Counted from the first letter of the stretch, positions 35,447-44,503 are shown. The stretch is DNA of 64,000 bases from an uncultured Parabacteroides sp. (GCA_949296075.1 CASFNG010000008.1:124001-188000), one strand, 5' to 3'. Numbers and translations are program-made. Notes: generated from the sequence alone by a model not told the origin.

Positions 35447-36580
35447 ATGGAAAAACATCTCAACATCATATCCTTCAATATCCCCTATCCGCCCAACTAT
35501 GGGGGAGTGATCGACGTATATTATAAGATGAAGGCGCTGCGCGACCAGGGAGTGAGGATCTGGTTGCATTGCTTTGAGTACGAACGTCCGCAAGCTCCCG
35601 AGCTGGAAAGAATCTGCGAACGGGTATTCTATTACAAACGGCGCACGGGTTTGATCCCTAACCTCACCCTGCTTCCTTACAACGTATATGGACGAAAGGA
35701 CGAAAGGCTGATCGAGAATCTGCTATCCAACGACTACCCGATCCTCTTCGAAGGGCTTCATTCGTGCTATTACTTGAATGATCCGAGACTCCGGAACCGC
35801 AAGAAAATATTCCGCGAGTGCAATATCGAGCACGATTATTACCTGCACCTGGCCCGATCGGGCAGGAATTTTTTACATAACACCTTCTTCTTGGTCGAGG
35901 CGATACGCTTCCGGTTCTATCAGCGCGTCGCACGGTTCGCCGACTTGATCCTCTCCGTCTCCACTTCCGACGCGGAGTACCTCCGCCAACGCTTCCCGGG
36001 GAAGCGGGTCGAGTTCGTACCTTGCTTTCACGAGAATGAGGGGGTTACGACAAGGCTTGGGCAATCCGACTATATCCTTTACCACGGCAAGCTCTCCGTC
36101 ATCGAGAACGAGCGCGCCGTTTGCTACCTTATCCGCCACGTGTTCAGCCGACTGAGCTACCGATGCGTCATCGCGGGCATGAACCCGACACGGCGTATCT
36201 TAGAGGCGGCCGCCCCTTATCCGCATATCCGGATCGAGGCGAATCCGGAGAAAGAGCGGATGGAGGAGCTGATACACGGCGCGCAAATCCAGCTCCTGAT
36301 CACGTTTCAGGACACCGGGCTGAAGCTAAAACTCCTGAACAGCCTGTTCGCGGGCAGGCATACGGTGGTAAACCGGCTCATGGTGGCAGGTAGCGGACTG
36401 GAATCCCTCTGCCATGTAGCGGATACTCCCGAGGAAATGATACATACCTGTGAGGATCTGATGAACCGTCCCGTGACCCCGGAGATGATCGGCGAACGCG
36501 CGAGCATACTGTTCCCGACCTTTTCCAACAAGGAGCAAGGACGACGCATATACGAGTTAATCTATGGCAAAGGGAAATGA
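35447..36580 (+). CDS. Glycosyltransferase, GT4-like
   Basis: 377 residues. The N-terminus IISFNIPYPPNYGGVIDVYY is the acceptor-side signature of GT4 enzymes that read membrane-linked glycans. The C-terminal half carries ILYHGKLSVIENERAVCYL and DTGLKLKLLNSLFAGRHTVV, a donor-site pattern seen in Bacteroidetes mannosyltransferase-like proteins. No membrane helix is predicted by eye. Its 3' end overlaps the methyltransferase start by 17 bases, so translation is coupled. Confidence 0.83.
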   Translation: MEKHLNIISFNIPYPPNYGGVIDVYYKMKALRDQGVRIWLHCFEYERPQAPELERICERVFYYKRRTGLIPNLTLLPYNVYGRKDERLIENLLSNDYPILFEGLHSCYYLNDPRLRNRKKIFRECNIEHDYYLHLARSGRNFLHNTFFLVEAIRFRFYQRVARFADLILSVSTSDAEYLRQRFPGKRVEFVPCFHENEGVTTRLGQSDYILYHGKLSVIENERAVCYLIRHVFSRLSYRCVIAGMNPTRRILEAAAPYPHIRIEANPEKERMEELIHGAQIQLLITFQDTGLKLKLLNSLFAGRHTVVNRLMVAGSGLESLCHVADTPEEMIHTCEDLMNRPVTPEMIGERASILFPTFSNKEQGRRIYELIYGKGK

Positions 36581-37556
36581 CAAATTGGGCTCGCTGACGG
36601 CACGTTTGATGGCGATCGACTATGATCGCTTACCCATCAGCGACTATAACAAGAGGTATATCCGCAACCTGAAACCCGCACTGGCCTATTTCATGCGGAT
36701 TTACGAGGATTGCCTGCGGAGAGGGACCCAAGGTGTCAATCTTCCCCTGTCCGACCTTACGCTGATCGATTATGGCGGAGGAAGCGGATTCCTTAGCATG
36801 GCGGCTAAGCGGGTGGGGATAGGGCGAGTGATCTATATCGACCTTAATCCGCTATCCGCCCAAACCATCCAAGTGCTGAAAGAGGAGGCCGGGATAGGCC
36901 CGGACATCATTTTACAGGGAGATTCCAAGTTTTTGGCGGATTGGTGCGCGAAACATCGGATAAGCCCGCAGCTTTTGGTGGCGACCGATCTCATCGAGCA
37001 CGTCTATGACTTGGATGCCTTTTTCAAGGATCTGCACCAGATCAACGGCTCCATGCCCTTGATCTTCACGACCGCTTCCTCCCCGTTCAACCCTTATGTC
37101 AAAAGACGGCTCCACAAGCTCATGGACGGTTGCGAGAGGGGGACGCTGGAATCGCCGAATTACCATACCTTGCGCCATCGCTTCATTTCCGGGCGATACC
37201 CAGCGCTTACCCCGGAAGAAGTGGAGACTTGGGCACGAAACACGAGAGGGATGACGTATGATGACATCCAAGAGGCGATCGAAAGCAACCGGATGCCCAC
37301 TCCCCCGGGTCCACATAATACCTGCGATCCCGCGAACGGGAACTGGACTGAGCGTATACTGCCCATCAGCTCCTATAAAAAGCTGCTCGCTCCACATGAC
37401 CTCAAGCTGAGCGTAGCGAAAGGATTCTATAACACGTATAGGAGCAGTCGCGCCATGTCGCTCCTATGTGAAGGCCTGAACCTACTTATCCGGCACAGCG
37501 GGCCTCTCGGTCTCCTGATCGCCCCGTTCATCATCCTCGTCTGCCGGAAGAAGTGA
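36564..37556 (+). CDS. Class I SAM-dependent methyltransferase
   Basis: 330 residues. SAM-binding motif I is LIDYGGGSGFLSMAAKRVG, with the acidic YIDLNPLS and a later LVATDLIEHVYDLDAFF typical of Methyltransf_11/23-type enzymes. The last 25 residues form a hydrophobic helix (GLLIAPFIILVC), so the enzyme is probably tethered to the inner membrane. As last gene of the recA-linked glycan unit it probably methylates a sugar or the terminal residue of the polymer. Its final 75 bases run antisense to the end of folK. Confidence 0.82.
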   Translation: MAKGNDKLGSLTARLMAIDYDRLPISDYNKRYIRNLKPALAYFMRIYEDCLRRGTQGVNLPLSDLTLIDYGGGSGFLSMAAKRVGIGRVIYIDLNPLSAQTIQVLKEEAGIGPDIILQGDSKFLADWCAKHRISPQLLVATDLIEHVYDLDAFFKDLHQINGSMPLIFTTASSPFNPYVKRRLHKLMDGCERGTLESPNYHTLRHRFISGRYPALTPEEVETWARNTRGMTYDDIQEAIESNRMPTPPGPHNTCDPANGNWTERILPISSYKKLLAPHDLKLSVAKGFYNTYRSSRAMSLLCEGLNLLIRHSGPLGLLIAPFIILVCRKK

Positions 37557-37931
37557 CCGTGCCCCCTCCCTGACGTACGGGCGCTGCCAGTCATCCTCCT
37601 TCAGCACCCGGTCGCCCCATCGTAACAGGTCGATGTCGATCGGTATAGACCCAAGCCGCTTATCCTCCGGCTTACGCCCCAGGCCGCGCTCGATCTCCTT
37701 CAAGGCATCCCTCACCTTCTCCAAAGGCTCCTCACTATAAAAACAGGCCACCTGGTTCAGGAACATGCGAGGCGAGGAGGATCCCACCGGCTCCGTATAG
37801 CGCGATCCGGAGAAACGGATTCCGGGGAAACGGACGCGTAGCGACTCCTCCGCCCGCTCCATGTTCCGCTCGCGGCCCCAATTCGATCCCAATCCCAACA
37901 CCACCAAGACTTGCCGTTTTTTCATCCTCAT
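37482..37931 (-). CDS. folK: 2-amino-4-hydroxy-6-hydroxymethyldihydropteridine diphosphokinase
   Basis: About 149 residues (147 from the second ATG at 37925). Family signs: VVLGLGSNWGRERNMERAE, FSGSRYTEPVG, MFLNQVACFYSEEP, IERGLGR and PIDIDLLRWGDR, the HPPK motif that is normally IDLDILLY. The enzyme transfers pyrophosphate from ATP to the pterin in folate synthesis. The longer ORF up to 38012 has no family support. The protein is shorter and the final region looser than in E. coli FolK. Its last 25 codons overlap, on the opposite strand, the end of the methyltransferase gene. Confidence 0.8.
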   Translation of the reverse strand: MRMKKRQVLVVLGLGSNWGRERNMERAEESLRVRFPGIRFSGSRYTEPVGSSSPRMFLNQVACFYSEEPLEKVRDALKEIERGLGRKPEDKRLGSIPIDIDLLRWGDRVLKEDDWQRPYVREGARSLLPADEDDERGDQETERPAVPDK

Positions 37932-38055
37932 GCTTTTTCGGAAGCATCGCCACGTTTCTTCAAATCCATCTCCGGGAAATACCGGAAAGATCGCCCACGT
38001 CTTGAAAAGCATCCATTCCGCCCGCGAACATACGGAAAATACCTATCTTTTGGTA

Positions 38056-38086
38056 TTGGTTGAACAAAGTTTTCAAGCTAACTTCG
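38056..38086 (+). promoter_or_regulatory. Promoter of feoAB
   Basis: -33 TTG (38056-38058), 20-base spacer, -7 box TAACTTCG (38079-38086). The ATG follows 20 bases on. No Fur-type palindrome was recognised. Confidence 0.5.
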
Positions 38087-38105
38087 CGTCACATTGAAAT
38101 GCGAC

Positions 38106-40583
38106 ATGAGATTATCAGAACTTCGTACAGGCGATAAAGGTGTCATTGTTAAGGTAATGGGAAGAGGCGCTTTCCGGAAGCGCATCATCGAGATGGGATT
38201 CATTCGGGGAAAAGAGGTTATCGTGATCCAGAACGCCCCGCTCAAAGACCCGATCCACTATCGGGTAATGGGATACGATGTCTCTCTCCGGCGTTCGGAG
38301 GCCGCCTTGATCGAGGTGGTAAGCGCCGCCGATCTCGACCAAGTGAACCTGAGCGACAACCCGAGCGCCGAGCCCTCTGTCCTCCCCTCCGACGACGAAC
38401 TCCAGGCATTTGCCTTACATAAAGGGAAAACGATCAACGTGGCTCTCGTAGGAAACCCGAATTGCGGGAAGACCTCTCTCTTCAATTTTGCCTCGGGAGC
38501 GCACGAGCACGTCGGCAATTACAGTGGCGTGACCGTGGACGCGAAAGAGGGCGTATTCCACCAAGACGGATATACTTTCCGGATCGTGGATCTGCCGGGC
38601 ACCTACTCCCTCTCCGCCTATACGCCGGAAGAGCTGTACGTGCGCAAGCACCTGAACGAGGCGCAGCCCGACGTGGTGATCAACGTGGTGGACGCCTCCA
38701 ACTTGGAGCGCAACCTCTACCTGACCACCCAGCTGATCGACATGGATGTCCGGATGGTTATCGCCCTGAATATGTACGACGAGCTGGAGCGCCAAGGCGA
38801 CAAGTTCGACCACGAGTCGCTCGCCAAGATGATCGGAGCCCCGATCATCCCGACGATCAGCAAGACAGGATTCGGGATCGACCGGCTGTTCAGCCGGGTT
38901 ATTCAGGTCTATGAGGAGCAAGACCCCATCATCCGGCATATCCATATCAACTACGGGGATATATTGGAGAAGGGAATCGACAACCTCAAGAAAACATGGA
39001 ACGCACACGGCGAGATTCCCAAGAGTCTGTCGAGGCGCTATCTCTCCATCAAGCTATTGGAGGGCGACCAGGAGATCGAGACATTCGCCAAGGGATTGAA
39101 GGATGCCGACAAGATATTCCAGGAACGGGATCGCAACGCCGCACGGATCGAGAGCCTCTTGCAGGAGGATTGCGAGACCGCCTTCACCAACGCCCGATAT
39201 GGCTTCATCTCCGGCGCACTCCGTGAGACCTATGAGCAAAACACCATCAAGGAGGCGACCATCACCCGGATCATTGACCTGTTCGTGACGCACAAGGTGC
39301 TGGGATTCCCCATCTTTATCCTCTTCATGTGGGTCATGTTCGAGGCGACGTTCCGGTTGGGCAACTATCCGATGGAGTGGATTGAGGCGTTAGTTGGCGT
39401 GATCGGCGACTTTACCCGCGCCCACATGACGGAGGGTCCCCTGAAGGATCTGCTCGTGGATGGCATCATCGGAGGCGTGGGAGGCGTGATCGTCTTCCTC
39501 CCCAACATATTGATACTCTATCTGTTCATATCGTTCATGGAAGACTCGGGATATATGGCGCGCGCCGCCTTCATCATGGATAAGATCATGCATAAGATGG
39601 GGCTTCATGGAAAGTCGTTCATCCCGTTAGTCATGGGCTTCGGGTGTAACGTTCCCGCTATCATGGCCTCGCGGACCATAGAGAGCCGCAACAGCCGGAT
39701 GATCACCATGTTAGTGAACCCACTGATGAGTTGCAGCGCCCGGTTGCCGGTCTATGTGCTGCTCACGGGTGCCTTTTTCCCGAAGAACGCCAGTCTCGTG
39801 CTATTGGGGCTGTACGTCTCCGGGATCCTGCTGGCCGTGGTGATGGCCCGCCTGTTCCGCCGTTACCTCTTCAACGAGAAAGACGTGCCGTTCGTCATGG
39901 AGCTTCCCCCCTACCGGATGCCGACGGGCAAATCCATATTGATCCATATGTGGGAAAAGGCGAAGCAATATCTGCATAAGATGGGAGGTGTTATCTTGGT
40001 CGCCTCCATCATTATCTGGTTCTTGGGCTATTTTCCGCGCCATACGGAGAAAAGCGAGCGGTTCGACCGGCAGATAGCGGAGATAGAGCAGACGCTGCCC
40101 GACTCGCCGGAGCGGACGGAAACGATCCAGGAATTGGAGCGTCTGAAGGCGATCGACCATCAGCAGAACTCCTTCATCGGACGGATCGGACAAACCATCC
40201 AGCCGGTGTTGGCCCCATTGGGATTCGACTGGAAGATCAGCGTGAGCCTCTTGAGCGGAATGGCTGCCAAGGAGGTGGTAGTCAGCACGCTTAGCGTATT
40301 ATATACCGGAAATGCCGATGATGACGGGCAAGCCTTGTCAGAACGCCTGAAAGAGGACCGGGACGCTGAGGGGAATCCGGTATTCACTCCGCTCATAGCG
40401 ATCAGCCTGATGCTGTTCGTCTTGATTTACTTCCCTTGTATAGCCACGGTGTCGGCCATCGTGAACGAGTCCGGCTCGTGGAAATGGGGAATATTCGTCA
40501 TCACCTACACCTGCCTGTTGGCGTGGATCGTCTCGTTTGTCGTCTATCAGACAGGCAATCTCCTCATGGGGTTGTTCGGCTAA
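38106..40583 (+). CDS. feoB: Ferrous iron transporter, FeoA-FeoB fusion
   Basis: 825 residues from the ATG at 38106. Residues about 1-75 are a FeoA SH3-like domain (MRLSELRTGDKGVIVKVMG, YDVSLRRSEAALIEV). After a short linker comes the FeoB G domain with VGNPNCGKTSLFN near residues 115-127 and VDLPGTYSLSAY (switch II). The membrane part carries the two Gate motifs, including GFGCNVPAIMASRTIE and GMAAKEVVVSTLSVLY. FeoB takes up Fe(II) across the inner membrane. Separate feoA and feoB genes are the rule in Proteobacteria, and the fused form is common in Bacteroidetes. A small Cys-rich FeoB-associated protein follows. Confidence 0.96.
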   Translation: MRLSELRTGDKGVIVKVMGRGAFRKRIIEMGFIRGKEVIVIQNAPLKDPIHYRVMGYDVSLRRSEAALIEVVSAADLDQVNLSDNPSAEPSVLPSDDELQAFALHKGKTINVALVGNPNCGKTSLFNFASGAHEHVGNYSGVTVDAKEGVFHQDGYTFRIVDLPGTYSLSAYTPEELYVRKHLNEAQPDVVINVVDASNLERNLYLTTQLIDMDVRMVIALNMYDELERQGDKFDHESLAKMIGAPIIPTISKTGFGIDRLFSRVIQVYEEQDPIIRHIHINYGDILEKGIDNLKKTWNAHGEIPKSLSRRYLSIKLLEGDQEIETFAKGLKDADKIFQERDRNAARIESLLQEDCETAFTNARYGFISGALRETYEQNTIKEATITRIIDLFVTHKVLGFPIFILFMWVMFEATFRLGNYPMEWIEALVGVIGDFTRAHMTEGPLKDLLVDGIIGGVGGVIVFLPNILILYLFISFMEDSGYMARAAFIMDKIMHKMGLHGKSFIPLVMGFGCNVPAIMASRTIESRNSRMITMLVNPLMSCSARLPVYVLLTGAFFPKNASLVLLGLYVSGILLAVVMARLFRRYLFNEKDVPFVMELPPYRMPTGKSILIHMWEKAKQYLHKMGGVILVASIIIWFLGYFPRHTEKSERFDRQIAEIEQTLPDSPERTETIQELERLKAIDHQQNSFIGRIGQTIQPVLAPLGFDWKISVSLLSGMAAKEVVVSTLSVLYTGNADDDGQALSERLKEDRDAEGNPVFTPLIAISLMLFVLIYFPCIATVSAIVNESGSWKWGIFVITYTCLLAWIVSFVVYQTGNLLMGLFG

Positions 40584-40634
40584 ACGAACTTTTCGGGAGA
40601 GATATGAGTTATAACAAATAAAAAAGGTACGAAA

Positions 40635-40814
40635 ATGTGGCAAGAGATAGCGATTTATATCATAGGCATCATGGCGATCGGTTACGTCGCCCATAAGGTT
40701 TACCGGATGTTTACGGCTTCGAGATCCCAAGGCCCTTGTTGCGGATGTAGCGGTTGTCCTACCGGGGATAAGGAGGCGAGCGCGCTTTCCCGCCACGACA
40801 AGATGGCCGGCTAA
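40635..40814 (+). CDS. FeoB-associated Cys-rich membrane protein
   Basis: 59 residues, too short for routine ORF calling. One N-terminal membrane helix (IAIYIIGIMAIGYVAHKVYR) is followed by a cysteine cluster GPCCGCSGCP. This matches the FeoB_associated family (PF12669), which lies after feoB in many Firmicutes and Bacteroidetes and is thought to help Fe(II) transport, perhaps like FeoC. It starts 51 bases after the feoB stop on the same strand. Confidence 0.85.
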   Translation: MWQEIAIYIIGIMAIGYVAHKVYRMFTASRSQGPCCGCSGCPTGDKEASALSRHDKMAG

Positions 40815-40859
40815 GGCAATCATCAGCCGGCCTCCGGCAGGGATATGCCGGTGAGTCGC

Positions 40860-40945
40860 ATTCCCACGCCTTGGGACGCGCGCTTCCACGGCATGGGAGT
40901 CACATTTCCAAGGCGGGGAAGCCGGATTCCTACGGCATGGGCATG
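40860..40945. repeat. Four degenerate 22-bp tandem repeats
   Basis: Units start at 40860, 40882, 40904 and 40926 (the last is 20 bases). Each holds TTCC near its start and GGGA or GGGG about eight bases later, so every unit is also a small inverted repeat (TTCC-n7/8-GGRA). A weaker, partial copy may precede (about 40838-40859). It fills the gap between the feoB unit and the ugd terminator, and no open frame of interest crosses it. Confidence 0.65.
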
Positions 40946-40979
40946 AAAAAAGGGTACCCCGGATTTTCCGGCGCACCCT
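40946..40979 (-). terminator. Intrinsic terminator downstream of ugd
   Basis: Stem AGGGT with ACCCT and CCGGA with TCCGG, interrupted by a 3-base internal loop (hairpin 40951-40979). It is followed on the minus strand by six T (40951-40946). Confidence 0.75.
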
Positions 40980-41014
40980 CCTCAATTTCTCACAAGTCCT
41001 TCTCCCTTGCTTAT

Positions 41015-42331
41015 CTAACGTCCGATGCAATGGTAAACGAAGCCTGCCTCCTCTAATTCCGTCTTATCGTAAATATTACGTCCGTCCAAGATCAAGGGTG
41101 TAGCCATCAGCCTTTTGATCACCGACCACGAGGGCAGGCGGAACTCTTTCCATTCCGTCACCAGCAACAAGGCATCGGCATCGATCACCGCCTCGTAAAT
41201 ATCCTTCGCGTACGAGACAGCTCCCTCCGGGAAACGCTTACGCGCCTCGGGGATGGCGACGGGATCATAAGCCGAAATAGCGCATCCCGCCTCACGCAGT
41301 TTATCGATCAATACCAAAGAGGGCGCTTCCCGCATATCATCGGTCTCCGGCTTGAAGGCCAATCCCCACAAGGCGACCTTCTTCCCTCGCAGATTTCCGT
41401 CGAAATGGCGGCATAGCTTATCGAACAACACCGACTTCTGCTTCTCGTTCACGGCCTCCACCGCCTCCAAGATACGCATCCGGTAGCCATGATCGCTCGC
41501 CGTCTTCACCAAGGCCTTGACATCTTTCGGGAAACAGGAGCCGCCATATCCGCATCCGGCATAGAGGAATCGCCCGCCAATCCGCACGTCGGTCCCGATT
41601 CCCTTGCGTACCATGTTCACGTCGGCTCCTACCCGCTCGCAAAGGTTGGCGATGTCGTTCATGAAACTGATGCGTGTGGCAAGCATCGCGTTGGCGGCAT
41701 ACTTGGTCATCTCGGCGGAAGGCACATCCATGAAGATCACCCGGAAATTATTCAGCAGGAACGGGCGGTACAACCGTGACATCAACTTCTGCGCACGTTC
41801 CGACTCCACGCCGACCACCACCCTGTCCGGGCTCATGAAATCCTTAATCGCCGCTCCCTCTTTCAGGAACTCAGGATTCGAGGCGATGTCGAACTTTATA
41901 TCCACTCCCCTGCGGGCTTGCTCCTCTAAGATCACTTGTTTAATCCGCTGGGCGGTCCCCACCGGGACGGTGCTCTTCGTCACTACCAAGATATACTTGC
42001 TCATATAGCGCCCCACGGAACGAGCCACCTCCAAGACGTACTTCAGGTCAGCGCTCCCATCCTTGTCGGAAGGCGTCCCTACCGCCGAGAACAGGACCTC
42101 CACCTCGTCGAGGCAGTCTCTCAACTCCGTGGTGAAGCGCAAACGCCCCGCTTGCGCGTTACGGGAGACCAACTCGTCCAATCCCGGCTCATAGATGGGG
42201 ATCACCCCATTCCTCAAGCCCTCGATCTTCCGTTCATCCACGTCCACGCAATACACGTCCATACCCATCTCGGCGAAACAGGCGCCTGTCACCAACCCGA
42301 CATATCCCGTACCAACAATCGCGATCTTCAT
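41015..42331 (-). CDS. ugd: UDP-glucose 6-dehydrogenase
   Basis: 438 residues. The N-terminal NAD-binding domain reads MKIAIVGTGYVGLVTGACFA. The catalytic cysteine is Cys266 in YGGSCFPKDVKAL. The dimer and C-terminal UDP-binding domains follow (WGLAFKPETDDMREAPS). It oxidises UDP-glucose to UDP-glucuronate with two NAD+, supplying an acidic sugar for the neighbouring polysaccharide locus. UDP-ManNAc dehydrogenase is a less likely alternative; with wecB nearby it should be considered, but the motif pattern is the Ugd one. It is followed by its own terminator. Confidence 0.93.
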   Translation of the reverse strand: MKIAIVGTGYVGLVTGACFAEMGMDVYCVDVDERKIEGLRNGVIPIYEPGLDELVSRNAQAGRLRFTTELRDCLDEVEVLFSAVGTPSDKDGSADLKYVLEVARSVGRYMSKYILVVTKSTVPVGTAQRIKQVILEEQARRGVDIKFDIASNPEFLKEGAAIKDFMSPDRVVVGVESERAQKLMSRLYRPFLLNNFRVIFMDVPSAEMTKYAANAMLATRISFMNDIANLCERVGADVNMVRKGIGTDVRIGGRFLYAGCGYGGSCFPKDVKALVKTASDHGYRMRILEAVEAVNEKQKSVLFDKLCRHFDGNLRGKKVALWGLAFKPETDDMREAPSLVLIDKLREAGCAISAYDPVAIPEARKRFPEGAVSYAKDIYEAVIDADALLLVTEWKEFRLPSWSVIKRLMATPLILDGRNIYDKTELEEAGFVYHCIGR

Positions 42332-42360
42332 ATATTTCTCGTTTCTCGAATCGTTTATCT

Positions 42361-42380
42361 CAAATGTACGCGAATGTACG
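42361..42380 (-). promoter_or_regulatory. Two overlapping -7 boxes upstream of ugd
   Basis: Minus-strand TACATTTG (42361-42368) and TACATTCG (42371-42378) lie in tandem, part of a 10-base direct repeat (AATGTACG twice). Either could start ugd transcription. Confidence 0.4.
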
Positions 42381-42460
42381 ACAAATCAGGCAAAACGAAT
42401 ATCGGATCGATCCAAATCGAAAAAAATCATCCATCCGCCGATGGATATGGAAATAACCGC

Positions 42461-42468
42461 TAACTTTG
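42461..42468 (+). promoter_or_regulatory. -7 box of the divergent glycosyltransferase pair
   Basis: TAACTTTG, 29 bases before the ATG at 42498. It supports that start over the much longer in-frame ORF from 42195, which would run through the ugd promoter region. Confidence 0.5.
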
Positions 42469-42497
42469 TATTCCCGTTTTTCAGATTTAGAGGGAAC

Positions 42498-43616
42498 ATG
42501 GAAAAGGTAGGAAAACGAGTCACGAAAGTTTGCTTCTTGGTATCCTCATTATGCAATGAAGGGCCGGTCAACGTAATGTACAATATCATCAGGTATATGG
42601 ATTTCTCCCGGTTCGAGGTATCCATCATCACGCTTATTCCCGAGAAAAAGACAAGCCGGATAGACGACTTCCGCCGGTTCCCCCTCACGATCCATCAGTT
42701 AGCCCCCAAGGATCCTCTCTCGCCACTCGCCCTGTTCAAGGCGTTGAAGCGGGAGGTGAAAGCGGTCGATCCCGATATGCTTCATGCGCATTGCCCGCGC
42801 TCGCTGTACCTCATGTGCTTCTTGCCGAGGAAATACAAACGGGTCTATACGATCCATATCTATCCCGGGCTGCAACAACAGATCCTTTATGGGAAATGGA
42901 AAGGGACAATCGTCAACCAGTTGAATCATTTTTTCACGAGGAGGGTGGATCTGCCCATCGGCTGCGCGGAGAGTGTCGGCACGCTTTACAAGGAGCGCAA
43001 GGGATGGGACATTCCCTGCATCCCCAACGGCTCCTCGCTTCCCGTTTGGGAACCCGACGAAAGTCATAGGAAAGAGCTCCGGGAGAGGCTGGGTCTGAAA
43101 GAGGGAATCCGTTATTTTATCTTTATCGGCCGCTTCTCCAAGGAGAAAAACCCGGAATTGCTGGTACAGGCCTTCAAGCGGATGGGGGGGAAACCGGTCG
43201 GATTGGTCATGCTTGGCGACGGCCCCTTATGGGAGAAACTGAAGCGGGAAGAGAACGACCGCCTGCTCCTGCCGGGTTTCCGTACGAACGTGTATGATTA
43301 CCTGATCGCGGCAGATTACTACATCTCCGCCTCCGACGTGGAGGGATTGGCGAACACGCTGTTAGAGAGCATGACGGTGGGCCTGCCAATGTTGCTGTCG
43401 GATATTCCATCCCATCGCGAGGTTTTCGCGAAAACACGGCGTACAGTTGGCTATATCTTCACCAACACGGATTTAGAGGATCTAATGGATAAGTTGGAAA
43501 AGGTATTGAGACTCGATCGGAAGGAAGTGGAGCGCGAAGTACAGGAGACGTTCAAGCGATATTATACGGCGGAAAAGATGTCGCAGGCTTATCAAAAAAC
43601 CTATGAGAGTTTATAG
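42498..43616 (+). CDS. Glycosyltransferase family 4
   Basis: 372 residues from 42498. N-terminal KVCFLVSSLCNEGPVNVMYN, then YTIHIYPGLQQQILYG. The donor-binding half has YFIFIGRFSKEKNPELLVQAF, VMLGDGPLWEKLK and SASDVEGLANTLLESMTVGLP with the E-x7-E-like pair, all classic GT4 retaining glycosyltransferase features. It pairs with the GT2 gene five bases downstream, both pointing away from ugd. It probably adds one sugar of the locus polymer repeat unit at the cytoplasmic membrane face. Confidence 0.9.
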   Translation: MEKVGKRVTKVCFLVSSLCNEGPVNVMYNIIRYMDFSRFEVSIITLIPEKKTSRIDDFRRFPLTIHQLAPKDPLSPLALFKALKREVKAVDPDMLHAHCPRSLYLMCFLPRKYKRVYTIHIYPGLQQQILYGKWKGTIVNQLNHFFTRRVDLPIGCAESVGTLYKERKGWDIPCIPNGSSLPVWEPDESHRKELRERLGLKEGIRYFIFIGRFSKEKNPELLVQAFKRMGGKPVGLVMLGDGPLWEKLKREENDRLLLPGFRTNVYDYLIAADYYISASDVEGLANTLLESMTVGLPMLLSDIPSHREVFAKTRRTVGYIFTNTDLEDLMDKLEKVLRLDRKEVEREVQETFKRYYTAEKMSQAYQKTYESL

Positions 43617-43711
43617 AGCCTATGATTTTCAATGAGAATTTTCCAGAAAAAGGAGGCTACCAACCAGCGAATGACGCGGGAATCGCGTCTATCAAACAAA
43701 AGAGACAAGAG

Positions 43712-44503
43712 ATGAAACCAGAAATATCTATCATAACGGTCGGCATGAACCACCTCTCCTACGTGAAGGAGATGCTATTGTCACTATATTCCATCGGGAA
43801 ACCGTCCAACTCCTTCGAGGTCGTTTTCGTGGATAACCTCTCGACCGACGGAACGGCGGATTATATCCAAACGAACTACCCTGACATCAAGCTGATAGAG
43901 AACCGAGAGAAATACGGCTTCGCCCGCAACAACAATATCGGGGCCCGGCACGCCTCCGGGGAATATATCTTGATCCTGAACCCCGACATCGTGCTGACGG
44001 AAGGGGCGATCGACCGATTATACGATTATGCCCGGCGAAATCCGGATTGTGGCATTGTCGCCCCGATGCTGCAAAACAGGGATCTCACCCTGCAATACTC
44101 CGCCCGCCGCTTCCCCTCCATCAGGATCTTGCTGAACCGCTTCCTGACAAAAGGGGACGACTCGGCCCGCAACAAGGCGGTACAGCGTTATCTACTGACC
44201 GATCTTCCCACCGACGCACCTTCGGAGGTGGATTGGTGCATGGGGGCAGCCTTGTTAATCAAGCGTAGTTTTTATGAGGAGCTCGGAGGGTTCGACGAGA
44301 ATTTCTTCTTGTACGTGGAGGATATGGATCTATGCCATCGCTGCTGGCAGAAGGGGAAAAAGGTAATCTATTACCCCCTGTCCAAGATGATCCACGTACA
44401 CCAGCGAAGCAGCCAGCACTGGAACAAGAAGACGTGGATACACCTGAAAAGTTTCCTTTACTTCTTCCGGAAAAATCATTTCAAGATAAGATCGGAGATG
44501 TAG
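43712..44503 (+). CDS. Glycosyltransferase family 2
   Basis: 263 residues from the ATG at 43712. An in-frame ATG at 43622, five bases after the preceding stop, would add 30 residues without family similarity, so both starts remain possible. Features: EISIITVGMNHLSYVKEM, VDNLSTDGTADYI, YGFARNNNIGARHAS, ILNPDIVL and FFLYVEDMDLCHRCWQKGKK, the pattern of rhamnosyltransferase-like GT2. It ends in a basic helix, KSFLYFFRKNHFKIRS, likely membrane-associated. The converging Wzy-like gene ends 30 bases away. Confidence 0.88.
   Translation: MKPEISIITVGMNHLSYVKEMLLSLYSIGKPSNSFEVVFVDNLSTDGTADYIQTNYPDIKLIENREKYGFARNNNIGARHASGEYILILNPDIVLTEGAIDRLYDYARRNPDCGIVAPMLQNRDLTLQYSARRFPSIRILLNRFLTKGDDSARNKAVQRYLLTDLPTDAPSEVDWCMGAALLIKRSFYEELGGFDENFFLYVEDMDLCHRCWQKGKKVIYYPLSKMIHVHQRSSQHWNKKTWIHLKSFLYFFRKNHFKIRSEM

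Noticed and set aside
38094..38105. TTG start for feoAB four codons upstream
   Set aside because: The ATG at 38106 begins exactly at the FeoA domain (MRLSELRTGDKG) and suits the promoter spacing.
42195..42497. Extended N-terminus of the glycosyltransferase at 42498
   Set aside because: It would overlap the ugd start and promoter; a -7 box at 42461 and family alignment favour 42498.
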